Both the position numbers and the translations under genes were made by a program. DNA of 19,890 nucleotides from positions 1 to 19,890 of the forward strand of contig CAMNAD010000005.1 of NCBI GenBank assembly GCA_946530505.1, in the 5' to 3' direction. This document shows, piece after piece, positions 7,907 to 16,970 of the stretch; position 1 is the first letter of the stretch; the number at the start of each line of letters is the position of its first letter. The notes under the pieces are model-generated. The model saw only the letters and a list, made by a program, of their open reading frames with translations. It made no database searches and was not told the DNA's origin. This stretch comes from an uncultured Bacteroidales bacterium. GTDB lineage: Bacteria; Bacteroidota; Bacteroidia; Bacteroidales; UBA932.

Positions 7907-9229
7907 TTATTCATCGTAAATAGGCTGGCCGAAAGGTGTCACCTCTCCGGTCTGGATCTGTCTGTTGGAAGTGCCGTGTCCATACTCGAAGGTAGTGAAT
8001 GTATGAACGAACACAACGCGCAGGTAACGCACTTCGTCATTGCATCGGGGATACTGAACAGGATCGAATTCGAAATCGTTTCCTGCGTTGAATGTCTGTC
8101 CGTCCTCTGCAGTGATGTCTCCTGGAAGGCCGTTGGGGAGATAACCCGAAGGTTTAGCCTGGGTGAATTTCCCAAGACAGAACCAGGAACTGTCGAATCC
8201 ATAAGGATTGTCGGGAGTTGTCGCAGCGGGTTTTCCGGTAGGTTCAAGACTTCCCCAGAACTCGTAATCACGGACTGCACCTCCGCCGAAAATGACATAG
8301 CCTATACGAGGCAGAGTCGTAATTCGGCTCAGTCGGGCCTTGTGACCGAGGTCGATGGTAAGCCATGCAGGCGAAGGTCCGTCCGGCATGCTCACGAAAA
8401 AGTGAGGGATGGAGGAATGGCCCGAGCCGTCCCACAATGCGGCGACAGGATACTGGCCCTCATTGTAGCTTTCGCAGTTGTCATCCGCAATCTTCGCATT
8501 CTTGAACGGATACCAGCGCTGTCCGTTAAACTTCACCGTATCGAGTTTGGATTCTACGATAGGTGTAAGCACGGCAGTCGTAGTATCTGAAAGATTGCCC
8601 CAGTGATCCCTGAGATAAACTCCGAAAATGGCCTCCGTGGGCTCGATGCCTCGGCGGGACAGGAATATATCTTCGCTGGCCGTGAACAAAGTCGTGACTT
8701 CAACCCACTTGATATCCTTCACGGGCTTGTTGAAATCAGCCGGATCGTCGCAGCGGAGAAGGCAGATGGCAAGGTCCGATTTTGAAGCATTGTTCTGGAT
8801 ATGCACCTTCACACCGCCGAAAGACTCGATCAGAGTAGGCTTGACAGTAAGGATTGAAGGTGTCAGAGGGGTGAATCTGACTTCGACGGGAGTAGACCTC
8901 TCTTCGTTTACATTGAAGGAATACAACGTGGCGACGTGCTCCTTCGTGTCGGCAAAGCCCTCGATGGTCAGACTGTCGACGTAGCGCGATATCTTGGTAT
9001 TCACAAGTTGTCCGCCGCGCTCGTACTCGGCTACAACCCCTTTCAGGTTGGGATCGTCGGGAATGTTGACTTTGATTACGGCACCACCGCTGATAGGGTA
9101 TGTCTCCTTGACTGTAATGGGATTTGGAACAGGTACGGATGCATGCTGGTCTATGCGGCCTCCCAAGTCCCCGTTACAGGACACCAGCGTCGCAAGAGCA
9201 AAAAACAATATTGTTGATTTCAATTTCAT
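7907..9229 (-). CDS. DUF4959-DUF5126-DUF5000 surface lipoprotein (putative glycan-binding protein)
   Basis: A 440-residue predicted lipoprotein (lipobox LVSC, Cys18). The order fits the common architecture DUF4959 (about 20-125, including PISGGAVIKVNIPDD and GFADTKEHVATLYSFN), DUF5126 (about 125-230, ending GVYLRDHWGNLSDT) and DUF5000 (about 260-435). The last is a discoidin-like domain with ALWDGSG near its start, then PAWLTIDLGHKARLSRI and RYLRVVF. This set sits directly downstream of susD in many Bacteroidota loci and is inferred to be a surface glycan-binding protein acting with SusCD. The gap to susD is 19 bp. No catalytic residues are evident. The domain naming rests on pattern recognition and could be confirmed by a Pfam search. 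Confidence 0.88.
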   Translation of the reverse strand: MKLKSTILFFALATLVSCNGDLGGRIDQHASVPVPNPITVKETYPISGGAVIKVNIPDDPNLKGVVAEYERGGQLVNTKISRYVDSLTIEGFADTKEHVATLYSFNVNEERSTPVEVRFTPLTPSILTVKPTLIESFGGVKVHIQNNASKSDLAICLLRCDDPADFNKPVKDIKWVEVTTLFTASEDIFLSRRGIEPTEAIFGVYLRDHWGNLSDTTTAVLTPIVESKLDTVKFNGQRWYPFKNAKIADDNCESYNEGQYPVAALWDGSGHSSIPHFFVSMPDGPSPAWLTIDLGHKARLSRITTLPRIGYVIFGGGAVRDYEFWGSLEPTGKPAATTPDNPYGFDSSWFCLGKFTQAKPSGYLPNGLPGDITAEDGQTFNAGNDFEFDPVQYPRCNDEVRYLRVVFVHTFTTFEYGHGTSNRQIQTGEVTPFGQPIYDE

Positions 9230-9248
9230 AATCAGATACTTTTAAGCT

Positions 9249-11216
9249 TTACCATCCGAGATTCTGAACCAGATTGGGATTACGGTCCAGATAATATGTA
9301 TAAATGGGCCAGAAATAATCTTTAAGTCCAAAGGTCTGGGTAGCAATCAGTTTGCGCACATAATAATCTTCCGGAGCAGAGCCTGTGACCGTCCACCCAT
9401 AAATACCCTTCTGGTATTCGTTGGGAGCCTCTTTCCAACGGCGGATGTCCCAGAAACGCTGGCCTTCGAAGGAAAGCTCTATGGAGCGTTCGCGCCGGAT
9501 GATATTGCGCAGGCCGTATTGAGTATTGTAATACCCCGGATTGTTCGAGTGATTGTCCCATGCCTCTTTTACCCCGGGAATTCCCGCACGTTCGCGGACG
9601 GCGTCGAGATACTCGAACATCTTGACGCTGTGCATGCCGTTAGGCCCCTCCGCCTCATTGACAGCCTCTGCATAGAGCAGATAAAGGTCGGTCAAACGGA
9701 TAATAGGCCAGGCAAAGCGATAAGACGTAAACTGATTGGAACCGGTAAAGTTGCAGACGATAGGATAAAGCTTCTTGGCGAAATAACCTGTGACAGGGCC
9801 GACTTCACCGCCGGACTTGCCCTCGTGTCCGCCGTTGCGGCATTCAATATGGAGAACGTCTTCCGGCTTGAGATCGTTGTAGTTCGCAAGTTCTCCCAGC
9901 CACTTTCCACCGTCGAATCCAAGATAAGCATAGTATCTGGGCTCACGGTTGAAGTTCTGGGTAATGTTCATGTAATCCTGCTCGATCCAATAATTGGTGT
10001 CCTCTCCACCGACTTTGAGTTCCTGGGTATTGACACCGTCCCAGTCCGTGTCATTGGCGATGGGAAGGCCGTTTCTGGTATAGAACTGGTCCACGATCTT
10101 GAGCGGAACACCTATGAAACGGTAACCGCCGGTAGAGTGAGGGTTCTCCGTCATATTTGGCATTGTCCACTGTTGGAAAGCAAGCATGTCACCTGTGCCC
10201 TGCACCTGAGTATTCGGCCACACGATTTCGGAATTCCAGCGAAGATTGAAAGCGTTTCGAAGGGTCAGCGTCTGACGCAGGGAGTCTGTAAGACGGTAAG
10301 AAGCGCGCACGTCGTCAATCGTATACAGGCGGATATTGGCCTGTTCACAGACCCTGATGGCATCCTCGCACGCGACGACCGCCGCCCTCCAGCGCTCAAG
10401 TTTTTCCTCTTCGCTCTTTGCGGGGAACAGACGTCTGCCCTGATTGTCGACCAGAGCGGCTTCTTCCTCATTGCCGTTGAACAGAGGGCTGGCGGCGAAT
10501 ACGGCGACCTTTGCCTTCAGCGCAGCACAAATAGGCTGGGTGATACGCCCCAATTCATCTGCAGATTCGGTGGTCAGAGGCAGCTTGGGATATGCCTGGT
10601 CGAGAAGACTGAGGATGAAGTTGAAGCAAGTGTCGATATTCTCACGGTAAACGCGGACGGTTTCCACGTCAGAGTCGATGGGAAGACTTTCGCGGATAAG
10701 CGGGACAGGACCCCATTTGCGCACGAGATTGAAATGGTAATAAGCCTTGAGGAATGTCGCTTCCGCCTTCCACTGATCCTTCTCATACTGTGTCATATCG
10801 GGAACATTGTCGATATTTTCCACAAGTATGTCGCAGCAACGGATTCCCTCATACATGCTTGCCCAATCGTTGGCGTATACACGGGAAGCGGACTGGAAAC
10901 CGCGGGCAATCTGGAAATAAGTGCTGGGCACGCGGCTATTAGTATTGGAAACGATACGGCCCACCAGATCCCAAAGTTCATCGCCGCAGAGCATGGCGGG
11001 ATCTGATGCCACATTGCCGTTGACAGGCATATAAGAATAACAAGTCGCAAGATAGCGAATGGCGGTTGAACGGAGATCGAACGCCATTTCGAGGGTTGCG
11101 ACACCGTCATCAGGCACCACGTTGAGGTACTTGTTGCAAGCTCCGACACTCAACAAAGATCCTGCGACGGCAAAGAATGAAAATACCTTTAATATATATT
11201 TACGCATAGCAGACAT
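9249..11216 (-). CDS. susD: SusD/RagB-family outer-membrane lipoprotein
   Basis: A 655-residue SusD homologue, the lipoprotein lid of the SusCD importer that captures glycan at the cell surface. The lipobox is VGAC with Cys27. The family signature EL-x-FEGQRFWDIRRW is at about residues 580-594, and the protein ends in the usual FWPI...NPNLVQNLGW pattern. TPR-like helices are suggested by the Tyr- and Leu-rich central region (ATFLKAYYHFNLVRKWGPVP). The ATG at 11216 overlaps the susC stop by one base (TAATG), consistent with translational coupling. Met4 (MRKYILK, ATG at 11207-11205) is an equally good start. The length is within the usual range. Confidence 0.96.
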   Translation of the reverse strand: MSAMRKYILKVFSFFAVAGSLLSVGACNKYLNVVPDDGVATLEMAFDLRSTAIRYLATCYSYMPVNGNVASDPAMLCGDELWDLVGRIVSNTNSRVPSTYFQIARGFQSASRVYANDWASMYEGIRCCDILVENIDNVPDMTQYEKDQWKAEATFLKAYYHFNLVRKWGPVPLIRESLPIDSDVETVRVYRENIDTCFNFILSLLDQAYPKLPLTTESADELGRITQPICAALKAKVAVFAASPLFNGNEEEAALVDNQGRRLFPAKSEEEKLERWRAAVVACEDAIRVCEQANIRLYTIDDVRASYRLTDSLRQTLTLRNAFNLRWNSEIVWPNTQVQGTGDMLAFQQWTMPNMTENPHSTGGYRFIGVPLKIVDQFYTRNGLPIANDTDWDGVNTQELKVGGEDTNYWIEQDYMNITQNFNREPRYYAYLGFDGGKWLGELANYNDLKPEDVLHIECRNGGHEGKSGGEVGPVTGYFAKKLYPIVCNFTGSNQFTSYRFAWPIIRLTDLYLLYAEAVNEAEGPNGMHSVKMFEYLDAVRERAGIPGVKEAWDNHSNNPGYYNTQYGLRNIIRRERSIELSFEGQRFWDIRRWKEAPNEYQKGIYGWTVTGSAPEDYYVRKLIATQTFGLKDYFWPIYTYYLDRNPNLVQNLGW

Positions 11217-14200
11217 TATTTGAATGTAACGTGGAAACCGATATTGAAAGTCCTTTGGATAGGATAGTTAAGTCCTGTGCCGGCAAGCTCTGGATCCCAG
11301 AGTTTGAAACGGCTCCAGCAAAGGAGGTTGTTGCCCTGGAAATAGACGCGGAGATTCTCCACTCTCCAGCGCTGCAACCACTTGTAAGGAAGAGTATAAC
11401 CGAACTCCAACTGTTTGAGACGAAGGAAGGCGCCGTCGCGCATCCACCACGTACTGACTGCAGAGTTGTTGGTGTTAGAGTAAGCGCTGTAGCGGGGCCA
11501 CAGGGCGTAGATATCGCGGTTGTCCTCGCTCCAGTGGCTGTCGGCGTAAGCTTTTAGCAACTGGGTATTATTCACGAACGGTGCGGTACCGGCAATATTC
11601 TTGCTGGGATTGTAGTTGGTAGAGGCATCTATCCAGAAACTCTCGTTGGCAAGACCCTGGAAGAATACCGAGAAGTCAAAGCCCTTCCAGCCCACGGAAG
11701 CACCGAAACCGTAAATGATTTCAGGAGATGTAGGAAGACCGATAGGGACCATGTCGGCTTCGGAGATCACGCCGTCGCCGTTCACGTCGGTGTACTTGAT
11801 GTCACCGCCGCCGTACTGACTGCCGAACGATGCCTGGGAAGGCGAGTTCACAGCTTCCTCGTCATCGACGAACAAACGCTCGGCTATATAACCCCAGGTC
11901 TGTTTGAGGGAATGGCCGGCATGCTGACGGTAGGATTCCTTGTATTCGGGTTCCTCATAAACGAGGTACTTGCTGGAAGAATAAGTGAAATTACCTCGGG
12001 CGGAGGTCCAAAGATCTTTATTCCATACCTGCTTGTAGTCGGCCTGAATATCAATACCGTGGGCAGCGGCCTCACCGATGTTTGCGGATATACCTGCCTG
12101 AAGCCCCATTGTTTCAGGCACATCCGCCCTGTTCATAAAGATGTCTGTGCGGTGTTCCCTGAAGTACTCGGCAATTATGTCAATCTTGTTGAACAACCCC
12201 AACTCAACTGCGAAATTGGACTTGTAGGATTTCTCCCACGTAATCTCCTCGTTGGCGTAGCGGAGCACGTCGATACCGGAGTAACTCTTGTTGAACGTCT
12301 CTCCGAAAATTGCAGAGCGGGATCCACTGTTCATGTTCATCTCGGAAAGATAGTAGAATCGATTGCTCGAACTGCCTATATTGTCGTTACCGACCAATCC
12401 GTAAGAAGCACGGAGCTTGAGATTGTGTACATATTTATTCAGGCTCTTGAACCAGGGTTCATTGGAAATGACCCAGGCGACACCGGCGGAAGGGAAGAAA
12501 CCCCAGCGGTGGGTCTTGTAGAATCGCTCGGAACCGTTGTAGCCGAAGTTGAATTCCGTAAAATAACGCTTGTCGTAGCCGTATGTGAAACGTCCTGACA
12601 ATCCGGCATTACGGGAAGGGAGGGACAGCTGCAGGGAACCTGCATTCGCGTTGAGAGACTCACGTGCGGTCAACACGAGCAATCCGGTAACTTCGTGCTT
12701 GCCGAACTCGCGGGCGTAGTTCAAACGGCTTTCCGAATACATCGTATTCTGTATGGTTTTCCGGCCTTCGGAGTAGGAGAGCCAGTTCGTACCGGTTTCA
12801 TTGAGTCGCTGGACAGTGTATGCACCGGTGTAGGAATCATAGGTGTCAAGGGTATACCAATAAGGTGAGAACTGGCGAAACACCTCATAATATGAAAGCC
12901 TGGTAAGATTGAACAAAGTCATGAAGTGCAGGCCCTTGGTAATGAAGTCGAGGTCCTGATTCAACTCCACCGCCGCGATCATCTGCGAACGCTGAGTGTC
13001 CTTGTAACCGCGCACCAGATCGGCATAAGGATTGGAATAGGAGCCGTCCTTGTAGTTACCGAACATGATGTGCTTGATGCCTACGTGCTGGTCGTCTGCA
13101 GGGAAATATGCCGGAAACAGCACGGGATCGGAGTGGACCACCTGTTTATAAACTGCATCACCACCATTGAGCGGTCCCGTGTAATCGGTGAAGTTTCCGG
13201 TTAGTCGGACAGCAAGTTTTGTGGTTTTTGTCAGGTTGATATCAACATTGGAACGCAGGGTGTATGTCTTCTGGTCGATATTGTTATTGAATGTATTGCG
13301 CTTATCGACTTTCAGGATACCCGTATCTTCGGTGAATCCGCCCGTAACATAGTATGTTGCTACTCGTCCGCCGCCGCGTGCGGAAACATTGGCACGGTAT
13401 GCTGTTGCGAAATTCTTGAAGAGCATGTCATACCAGTCGTTGGCCGGATAAATCAGGCGGTTTGCGCCGGGCTTTCCGGTCTGCTCGATCTTGTCGAAGC
13501 TGTACATTAGTTCTCCGAGAGGGTCGCGTGTCGAAACTGCCTCATTGTAAGCTTTCATATATGTAACGGGGTCGGCAAGTTCCAGCTCTCTTGTTGGTTG
13601 GGAAATCGAGGTTTCCACGCGCGCGAAAATCTTGGCGGGGCCCTCCTGTCCACGCTTGGTGGTCACATAGATGACGCCGTTCGCTCCACGGGCGCCGTAA
13701 AGGGCGGTGGCGGTTGCGTCTTTCATGATGGAGAAACTCTCAATATCGTCCGGCTGGAGGCGTGCGAGGTCGGTGCTCGTGAGCTCGATATTATCGATAA
13801 GGATAAGCGGGCTGGTATTGGCACCGAAGGTGGTGATGCCTCGCACGAAGAAGTCGGCATTATCCTGACCGGGCTCGCCACTTCGCTGATATGCGATCAC
13901 ACCGGCAACATTGCCCGCAAGCGCGGTCGTAAGGTTGCTGGACGGCACCTTCAATGTAGCGACATCGATCGTGGAAATGGAACCGATGACGCTTTCTTTC
14001 TTTTGTTTACCGAAAGCGACAATGGTGGTTCCTTCCAGCTCGTTGGCCATGTCCTTCAGTTTCACCATGATGTTTTTCCTGTCCCCCACTTCGATCACCT
14101 GTGTCTCTTTTCCCACGAACTCGATCTTGAGCTTGTCCGTAGGTTTCACACCGCTGATTTCGAAGGAACCGTCTAAGTCAGTGATCACTCCTCGCGTCGT

Positions 14201-14344
14201 GCCGTCTATGGAAACGGTCGCCGCCGGCAGAGGCTGACCTGTTTCTTCTTCAAAGATGACACCCTGAACGGTTTTGGTCTGGGCCAAAGCTATCACAGGC
14301 AGCGTCAGCAGAAGAATGAAGATTGAGAAAAATCTCTTTGTCAT
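11216..14344 (-). CDS. susC: SusC/RagA-family TonB-dependent outer-membrane transporter
   Basis: A 1042-residue TonB-dependent importer, first gene of the operon. The signal peptide runs to about residue 21 (VIALA|Q). A carboxypeptidase-regulatory-like beta-sandwich occupies about 25-98 (VQGVIFEEETGQPLPAATVSI). The SusC-type segment TTIVAFGKQKKES at 106-118 corresponds to the usual VVVGYGTQKK, and the plug runs to about 232 with IESFSIMKDATATALYGARG and ANGVIYVTTKRG. The rest is the 22-strand barrel, ending in FNIGFHVTFK with a C-terminal aromatic. An acidic DVNGDGVISEADM loop, common in this family, lies near the C-terminal quarter. With the downstream SusD it forms the glycan importer. It starts only 31 bp from the divergent protease gene, so the two genes share a regulatory region. 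Confidence 0.97.
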   Translation of the reverse strand: MTKRFFSIFILLLTLPVIALAQTKTVQGVIFEEETGQPLPAATVSIDGTTRGVITDLDGSFEISGVKPTDKLKIEFVGKETQVIEVGDRKNIMVKLKDMANELEGTTIVAFGKQKKESVIGSISTIDVATLKVPSSNLTTALAGNVAGVIAYQRSGEPGQDNADFFVRGITTFGANTSPLILIDNIELTSTDLARLQPDDIESFSIMKDATATALYGARGANGVIYVTTKRGQEGPAKIFARVETSISQPTRELELADPVTYMKAYNEAVSTRDPLGELMYSFDKIEQTGKPGANRLIYPANDWYDMLFKNFATAYRANVSARGGGRVATYYVTGGFTEDTGILKVDKRNTFNNNIDQKTYTLRSNVDINLTKTTKLAVRLTGNFTDYTGPLNGGDAVYKQVVHSDPVLFPAYFPADDQHVGIKHIMFGNYKDGSYSNPYADLVRGYKDTQRSQMIAAVELNQDLDFITKGLHFMTLFNLTRLSYYEVFRQFSPYWYTLDTYDSYTGAYTVQRLNETGTNWLSYSEGRKTIQNTMYSESRLNYAREFGKHEVTGLLVLTARESLNANAGSLQLSLPSRNAGLSGRFTYGYDKRYFTEFNFGYNGSERFYKTHRWGFFPSAGVAWVISNEPWFKSLNKYVHNLKLRASYGLVGNDNIGSSSNRFYYLSEMNMNSGSRSAIFGETFNKSYSGIDVLRYANEEITWEKSYKSNFAVELGLFNKIDIIAEYFREHRTDIFMNRADVPETMGLQAGISANIGEAAAHGIDIQADYKQVWNKDLWTSARGNFTYSSSKYLVYEEPEYKESYRQHAGHSLKQTWGYIAERLFVDDEEAVNSPSQASFGSQYGGGDIKYTDVNGDGVISEADMVPIGLPTSPEIIYGFGASVGWKGFDFSVFFQGLANESFWIDASTNYNPSKNIAGTAPFVNNTQLLKAYADSHWSEDNRDIYALWPRYSAYSNTNNSAVSTWWMRDGAFLRLKQLEFGYTLPYKWLQRWRVENLRVYFQGNNLLCWSRFKLWDPELAGTGLNYPIQRTFNIGFHVTFK

Positions 14345-14368
14345 AAATTAAACTTTAAAGTATATTTG
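14337..14368 (+). promoter_or_regulatory. Bacteroidota-type promoter of the protease-esterase operon
   Basis: TTTG (14337-14340), a 20-bp spacer, and TATATTTG (14361-14368) match the consensus TTTG / TAnnTTTG exactly. The -33 element lies inside the first codons of susC on the other strand. Transcription should start at about 14373-14376, at or next to the ATG at 14376. The mRNA would be leaderless from that ATG or have about 12 bases before the alternative ATG at 14388. Confidence 0.62.
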
Positions 14369-14404
14369 CAAAGCAATGTGTAAAGTTATGCATTTTTTCT
14401 CAAA
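14369..14404 (-). promoter_or_regulatory. Possible weak susC promoter
   Basis: On the minus strand, TTTG (14404-14401) and TTGCTTTG (14376-14369) give five of six matches to the -7 element, but the spacer is 24 bp, longer than the usual 19-21. It would lie within the first codons of the divergent protease gene and give a leader of about 20 bases. A promoter must exist near here if susC heads its operon, but this exact assignment is weak. PUL susC genes are often activated by a regulator, which could explain a poor match. Confidence 0.25.
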
Positions 14405-16970
14405 TATTATAGCACTAATTTGCATTTCCTTGGCGCTCATTTGCAGTTGCACTCAAGAAAATGATAGAGAAACTCTGAACAAAGACACAACAAATGCAAA
14501 CGTGCCCGGGCACGTTCAAAAAGGGGATTCCCAGCAAAAAGGAACGATAATAATCAAAGTCGAGGAGAGTTTTGCCGAAATGATAGAATCCGGAGTCGCG
14601 ACGCTCCCCGAAGGCATAAGACTGAGGAAAGCTTTCAATGGGGACCCTGCCTTTGAAGAACGCCACCGCAAGGCCGGCCTGCATCTGTGGTATTATGCAG
14701 ATGCAGAAGAAGGAGTCCCGCCCACCAAGGCAAGGCAGGAACTTGAAGAAATGGAGGGCCTGGAATACATGGAAAGCATTCCTGAGGCGGAAGTGAACGC
14801 ATTCATTCCGTTCGACGATCCCTCCTCCGGTCTGCAATGGCACCTCAACAATAACGGAGCCATCGTAAGCGGAGCCGTTGCAGGAAGAGACATCAATGTC
14901 ATTCCCGTCTGGGAGAGCTTCACCGCCGGCAGCAAGGAAGTCATCGTTGGAGTCGTGGATTCAGGAATACAATACGACCATCCGGATCTTCAGGGCGTGG
15001 TGATTCCGCCCGGACCATCCGGCAGCAAATCCTTCCTGAGTTCTGAATCAGCCCATCCATACGCATACACTCCGCAAAGGCACGGCACCCACGTAGCGGG
15101 AATTATCGCAGCCATCAACAATAACGGAATCGGAGGATGCGGGATAGCGGGAGGCAATGATGGAACAGGCGGCGTAAAAATTCTTGACTGCCAGGCCATT
15201 GCAAGCGTCGAAGGAGATTCTGGAGACGTTTATTCAGCCATTGTATGGGCGGCGGATCACGGAGCAGTGCTGCTCAACAACAGCTGGAACCTGACATACG
15301 ATTCGATGGACCTGGTCCCGGACACTACTCCGTTCTATTACAGGACAGTCATAGACTACTTTATCAATAACGCAGGGACTGACAAGAATGGCCATCAGAC
15401 CGGTCCCATGAAAGGCGGAGTGGTTTTCTTCTCTGCCGGGAACAAGGAATGGACCAAGAGCCAGCCGTCAATGTATGAAAATGTCATAGCCGTAGGGGCG
15501 ACCGGGCCTGCCGGAGAGTCATCCGCCTATACGAATTACGGCGACTGGGTGGACATCTGCGCTCCCGGAGGGAATTACAGTCCGTACGGCAATTACAACG
15601 CAATTATTTACAGCACCGTTAGCGGCAGCGGCTATGCGCAGATGCAGGGCACCTCGCAGGCCTGCCCGATGGCCACGGGAGTCGCGGCCCTTCTGGTTTC
15701 CCATTTCGGAGGAGAAGGCTTCACCAACAAGGACCTGAAGGAACTCCTTCTTGGCGGCGCCGACCGGGAATACACGCATGCGCGCGAAATAGGCCCCACT
15801 TTGGACGCTCACGAATCCTTCCTGATAAAAACCCGGAAGATGGATCCGGTGGAAGACCTGAAAGCCGAGTTCTCGAATCTGTCCGCCACTCTGCGCTGGA
15901 CAAACGGGCACTGCGGCGACTGGCGTTTCTACGGCTACAAGACCATAGTTTCAGAAGACGAAAAGTTCCTGAAAGAATGCGACCCTTTCAATCTCCCGTC
16001 CGGCATACGGAGCAGGACGACACTGGTCAAATCCGCGCCGGGTGCATCAATGTATGCAACCTTCTATCAGCTTGACAGCTGCAGAACATATTACGCAGTC
16101 TCATACGGTTATACAAGGTCGCACCAATACACAAAAGACAGCAAAGTCATCAAATTCCGCATCAACGGCGCACCGTCAATAAAGCGAAGCGGCAACCCTG
16201 ATGCCATCGAACTCAAATACAAGGATGACAAGGATGTTGAATTGCTATATTCCGATCCGGATTCGGACGAGCTTGCCGTTACCGTAGAGCCAGGTTCGCC
16301 CGCATGCACCTGGACGGATGACGGAAAAGGACGGCTCACCTTGCATTTCAACGGATCGAAGGCGCCTTCCGGAAGGTACACGGCCAGGGCGACTGTCAGC
16401 GACTCACAGAAAAAATCTTCCCTGGACATACCCTACACCCTTATCGGGAACAGCCCCGTGCAGCTTGTATCCCCAATTGAAGGGGCCATCCTGCAAGCCG
16501 GGGGCAACGGAGTGTTCCTGAGGCTTCCGGACCACTTCACCGACCCGGACGGAGACACCATTGAGTATGAAGTATCCTGCGACAACCCTTCGGTTTACCT
16601 GAACAATTTCCAGGGGCTGCTGCAAATCAGCGGAGAAGAGTTCACGATTGCCGAAGTGAGCGTTTCCGCTTCCGACGGGATAGGCGCTCCTGCCTCCTGC
16701 AGGTTCTTCATCCGCATTCAGGACGATGAAAGCGGAGTCTGCTTCTCCCCTTCCACGGTAACGGACAAACTCAGCGTCAGCTGCAGCAGCGAGGGTCAGG
16801 CAAAGATCAGTATCTACAGTTCTTCCGGACGCGTCGTATTTTCGAAGAGCGTCGAGCAGGGGCCTTTCAGCCCGTATGAACTGGATGTCACCGGCTTGGC
16901 GCCGGGCGTCTATACGGTAAAAGTCAGTTCCGGCAAGGAAAACAGGAAATTCAGAATAGTAAAGATATGA
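14376..16970 (+). CDS. S8 (subtilisin-like) serine protease with type IX secretion C-terminal sorting domain
   Basis: An 864-residue secreted protease. The hydrophobic N-terminus (about 6-24) is followed by LICSC, a possible lipobox at Cys25. Residues about 57-145 look like an inhibitor_I9/fervidolysin-type prodomain. The catalytic domain runs from about 155 to 485 with the full triad: D195 in VVDSGIQYDHPDL, H236 in RHGTHVAGI, oxyanion Asn356 in FFSAGN, and S427 in GTSQACPMATGVAAL. Next come an FN3-like region (about 490-600) and two cadherin/Ig-like modules with DPDSDEL and DPDGDTI patterns. Residues about 785-864 match the Por/T9SS type A sorting domain (IYSSSGRVVF, LAPGVYTVKVSSG, KFRIVKI). 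Met5 (14388) is an alternative start. Its stop overlaps the next gene by ATGA. Likely surface-displayed or released proteolysis; the substrate is unknown. Confidence 0.93.
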   Translation: MCKVMHFFSNIIALICISLALICSCTQENDRETLNKDTTNANVPGHVQKGDSQQKGTIIIKVEESFAEMIESGVATLPEGIRLRKAFNGDPAFEERHRKAGLHLWYYADAEEGVPPTKARQELEEMEGLEYMESIPEAEVNAFIPFDDPSSGLQWHLNNNGAIVSGAVAGRDINVIPVWESFTAGSKEVIVGVVDSGIQYDHPDLQGVVIPPGPSGSKSFLSSESAHPYAYTPQRHGTHVAGIIAAINNNGIGGCGIAGGNDGTGGVKILDCQAIASVEGDSGDVYSAIVWAADHGAVLLNNSWNLTYDSMDLVPDTTPFYYRTVIDYFINNAGTDKNGHQTGPMKGGVVFFSAGNKEWTKSQPSMYENVIAVGATGPAGESSAYTNYGDWVDICAPGGNYSPYGNYNAIIYSTVSGSGYAQMQGTSQACPMATGVAALLVSHFGGEGFTNKDLKELLLGGADREYTHAREIGPTLDAHESFLIKTRKMDPVEDLKAEFSNLSATLRWTNGHCGDWRFYGYKTIVSEDEKFLKECDPFNLPSGIRSRTTLVKSAPGASMYATFYQLDSCRTYYAVSYGYTRSHQYTKDSKVIKFRINGAPSIKRSGNPDAIELKYKDDKDVELLYSDPDSDELAVTVEPGSPACTWTDDGKGRLTLHFNGSKAPSGRYTARATVSDSQKKSSLDIPYTLIGNSPVQLVSPIEGAILQAGGNGVFLRLPDHFTDPDGDTIEYEVSCDNPSVYLNNFQGLLQISGEEFTIAEVSVSASDGIGAPASCRFFIRIQDDESGVCFSPSTVTDKLSVSCSSEGQAKISIYSSSGRVVFSKSVEQGPFSPYELDVTGLAPGVYTVKVSSGKENRKFRIVKI
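16728..16967 (+). other. T9SS (Por secretion) type A C-terminal sorting domain coding segment
   Basis: This segment encodes the last 80 or so residues of the protease. They run from a FSPSTVTDKLSVS start, through IYSSSGRVVF and LDVTGLAPGVYTVKV, to a basic KFRIVKI end. This is the pattern by which the type IX machinery recognises cargo, crosses the outer membrane and usually removes the tail. It implies that the host has a T9SS, which cannot be seen in this window. Confidence 0.8.

Noticed and set aside
9519..11006. 495-residue open frame on the plus strand across the susD gene
   Set aside because: It is antisense to a clear SusD homologue carrying a lipobox and family signatures. The translated product has no recognisable pattern or signal. 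It is a shadow frame caused by codon bias.
11755..11800. DVNGDGVISEADM in SusC as a dockerin or EF-hand domain
   Set aside because: Only one such loop is present and it lies within the barrel region, where many SusC proteins carry the same acidic loop. It is not a separate domain.
14345..14375. The short divergent gap as a site for a small RNA or regulator gene
   Set aside because: It is only 31 bp and is taken up by promoter elements; no separate gene fits.
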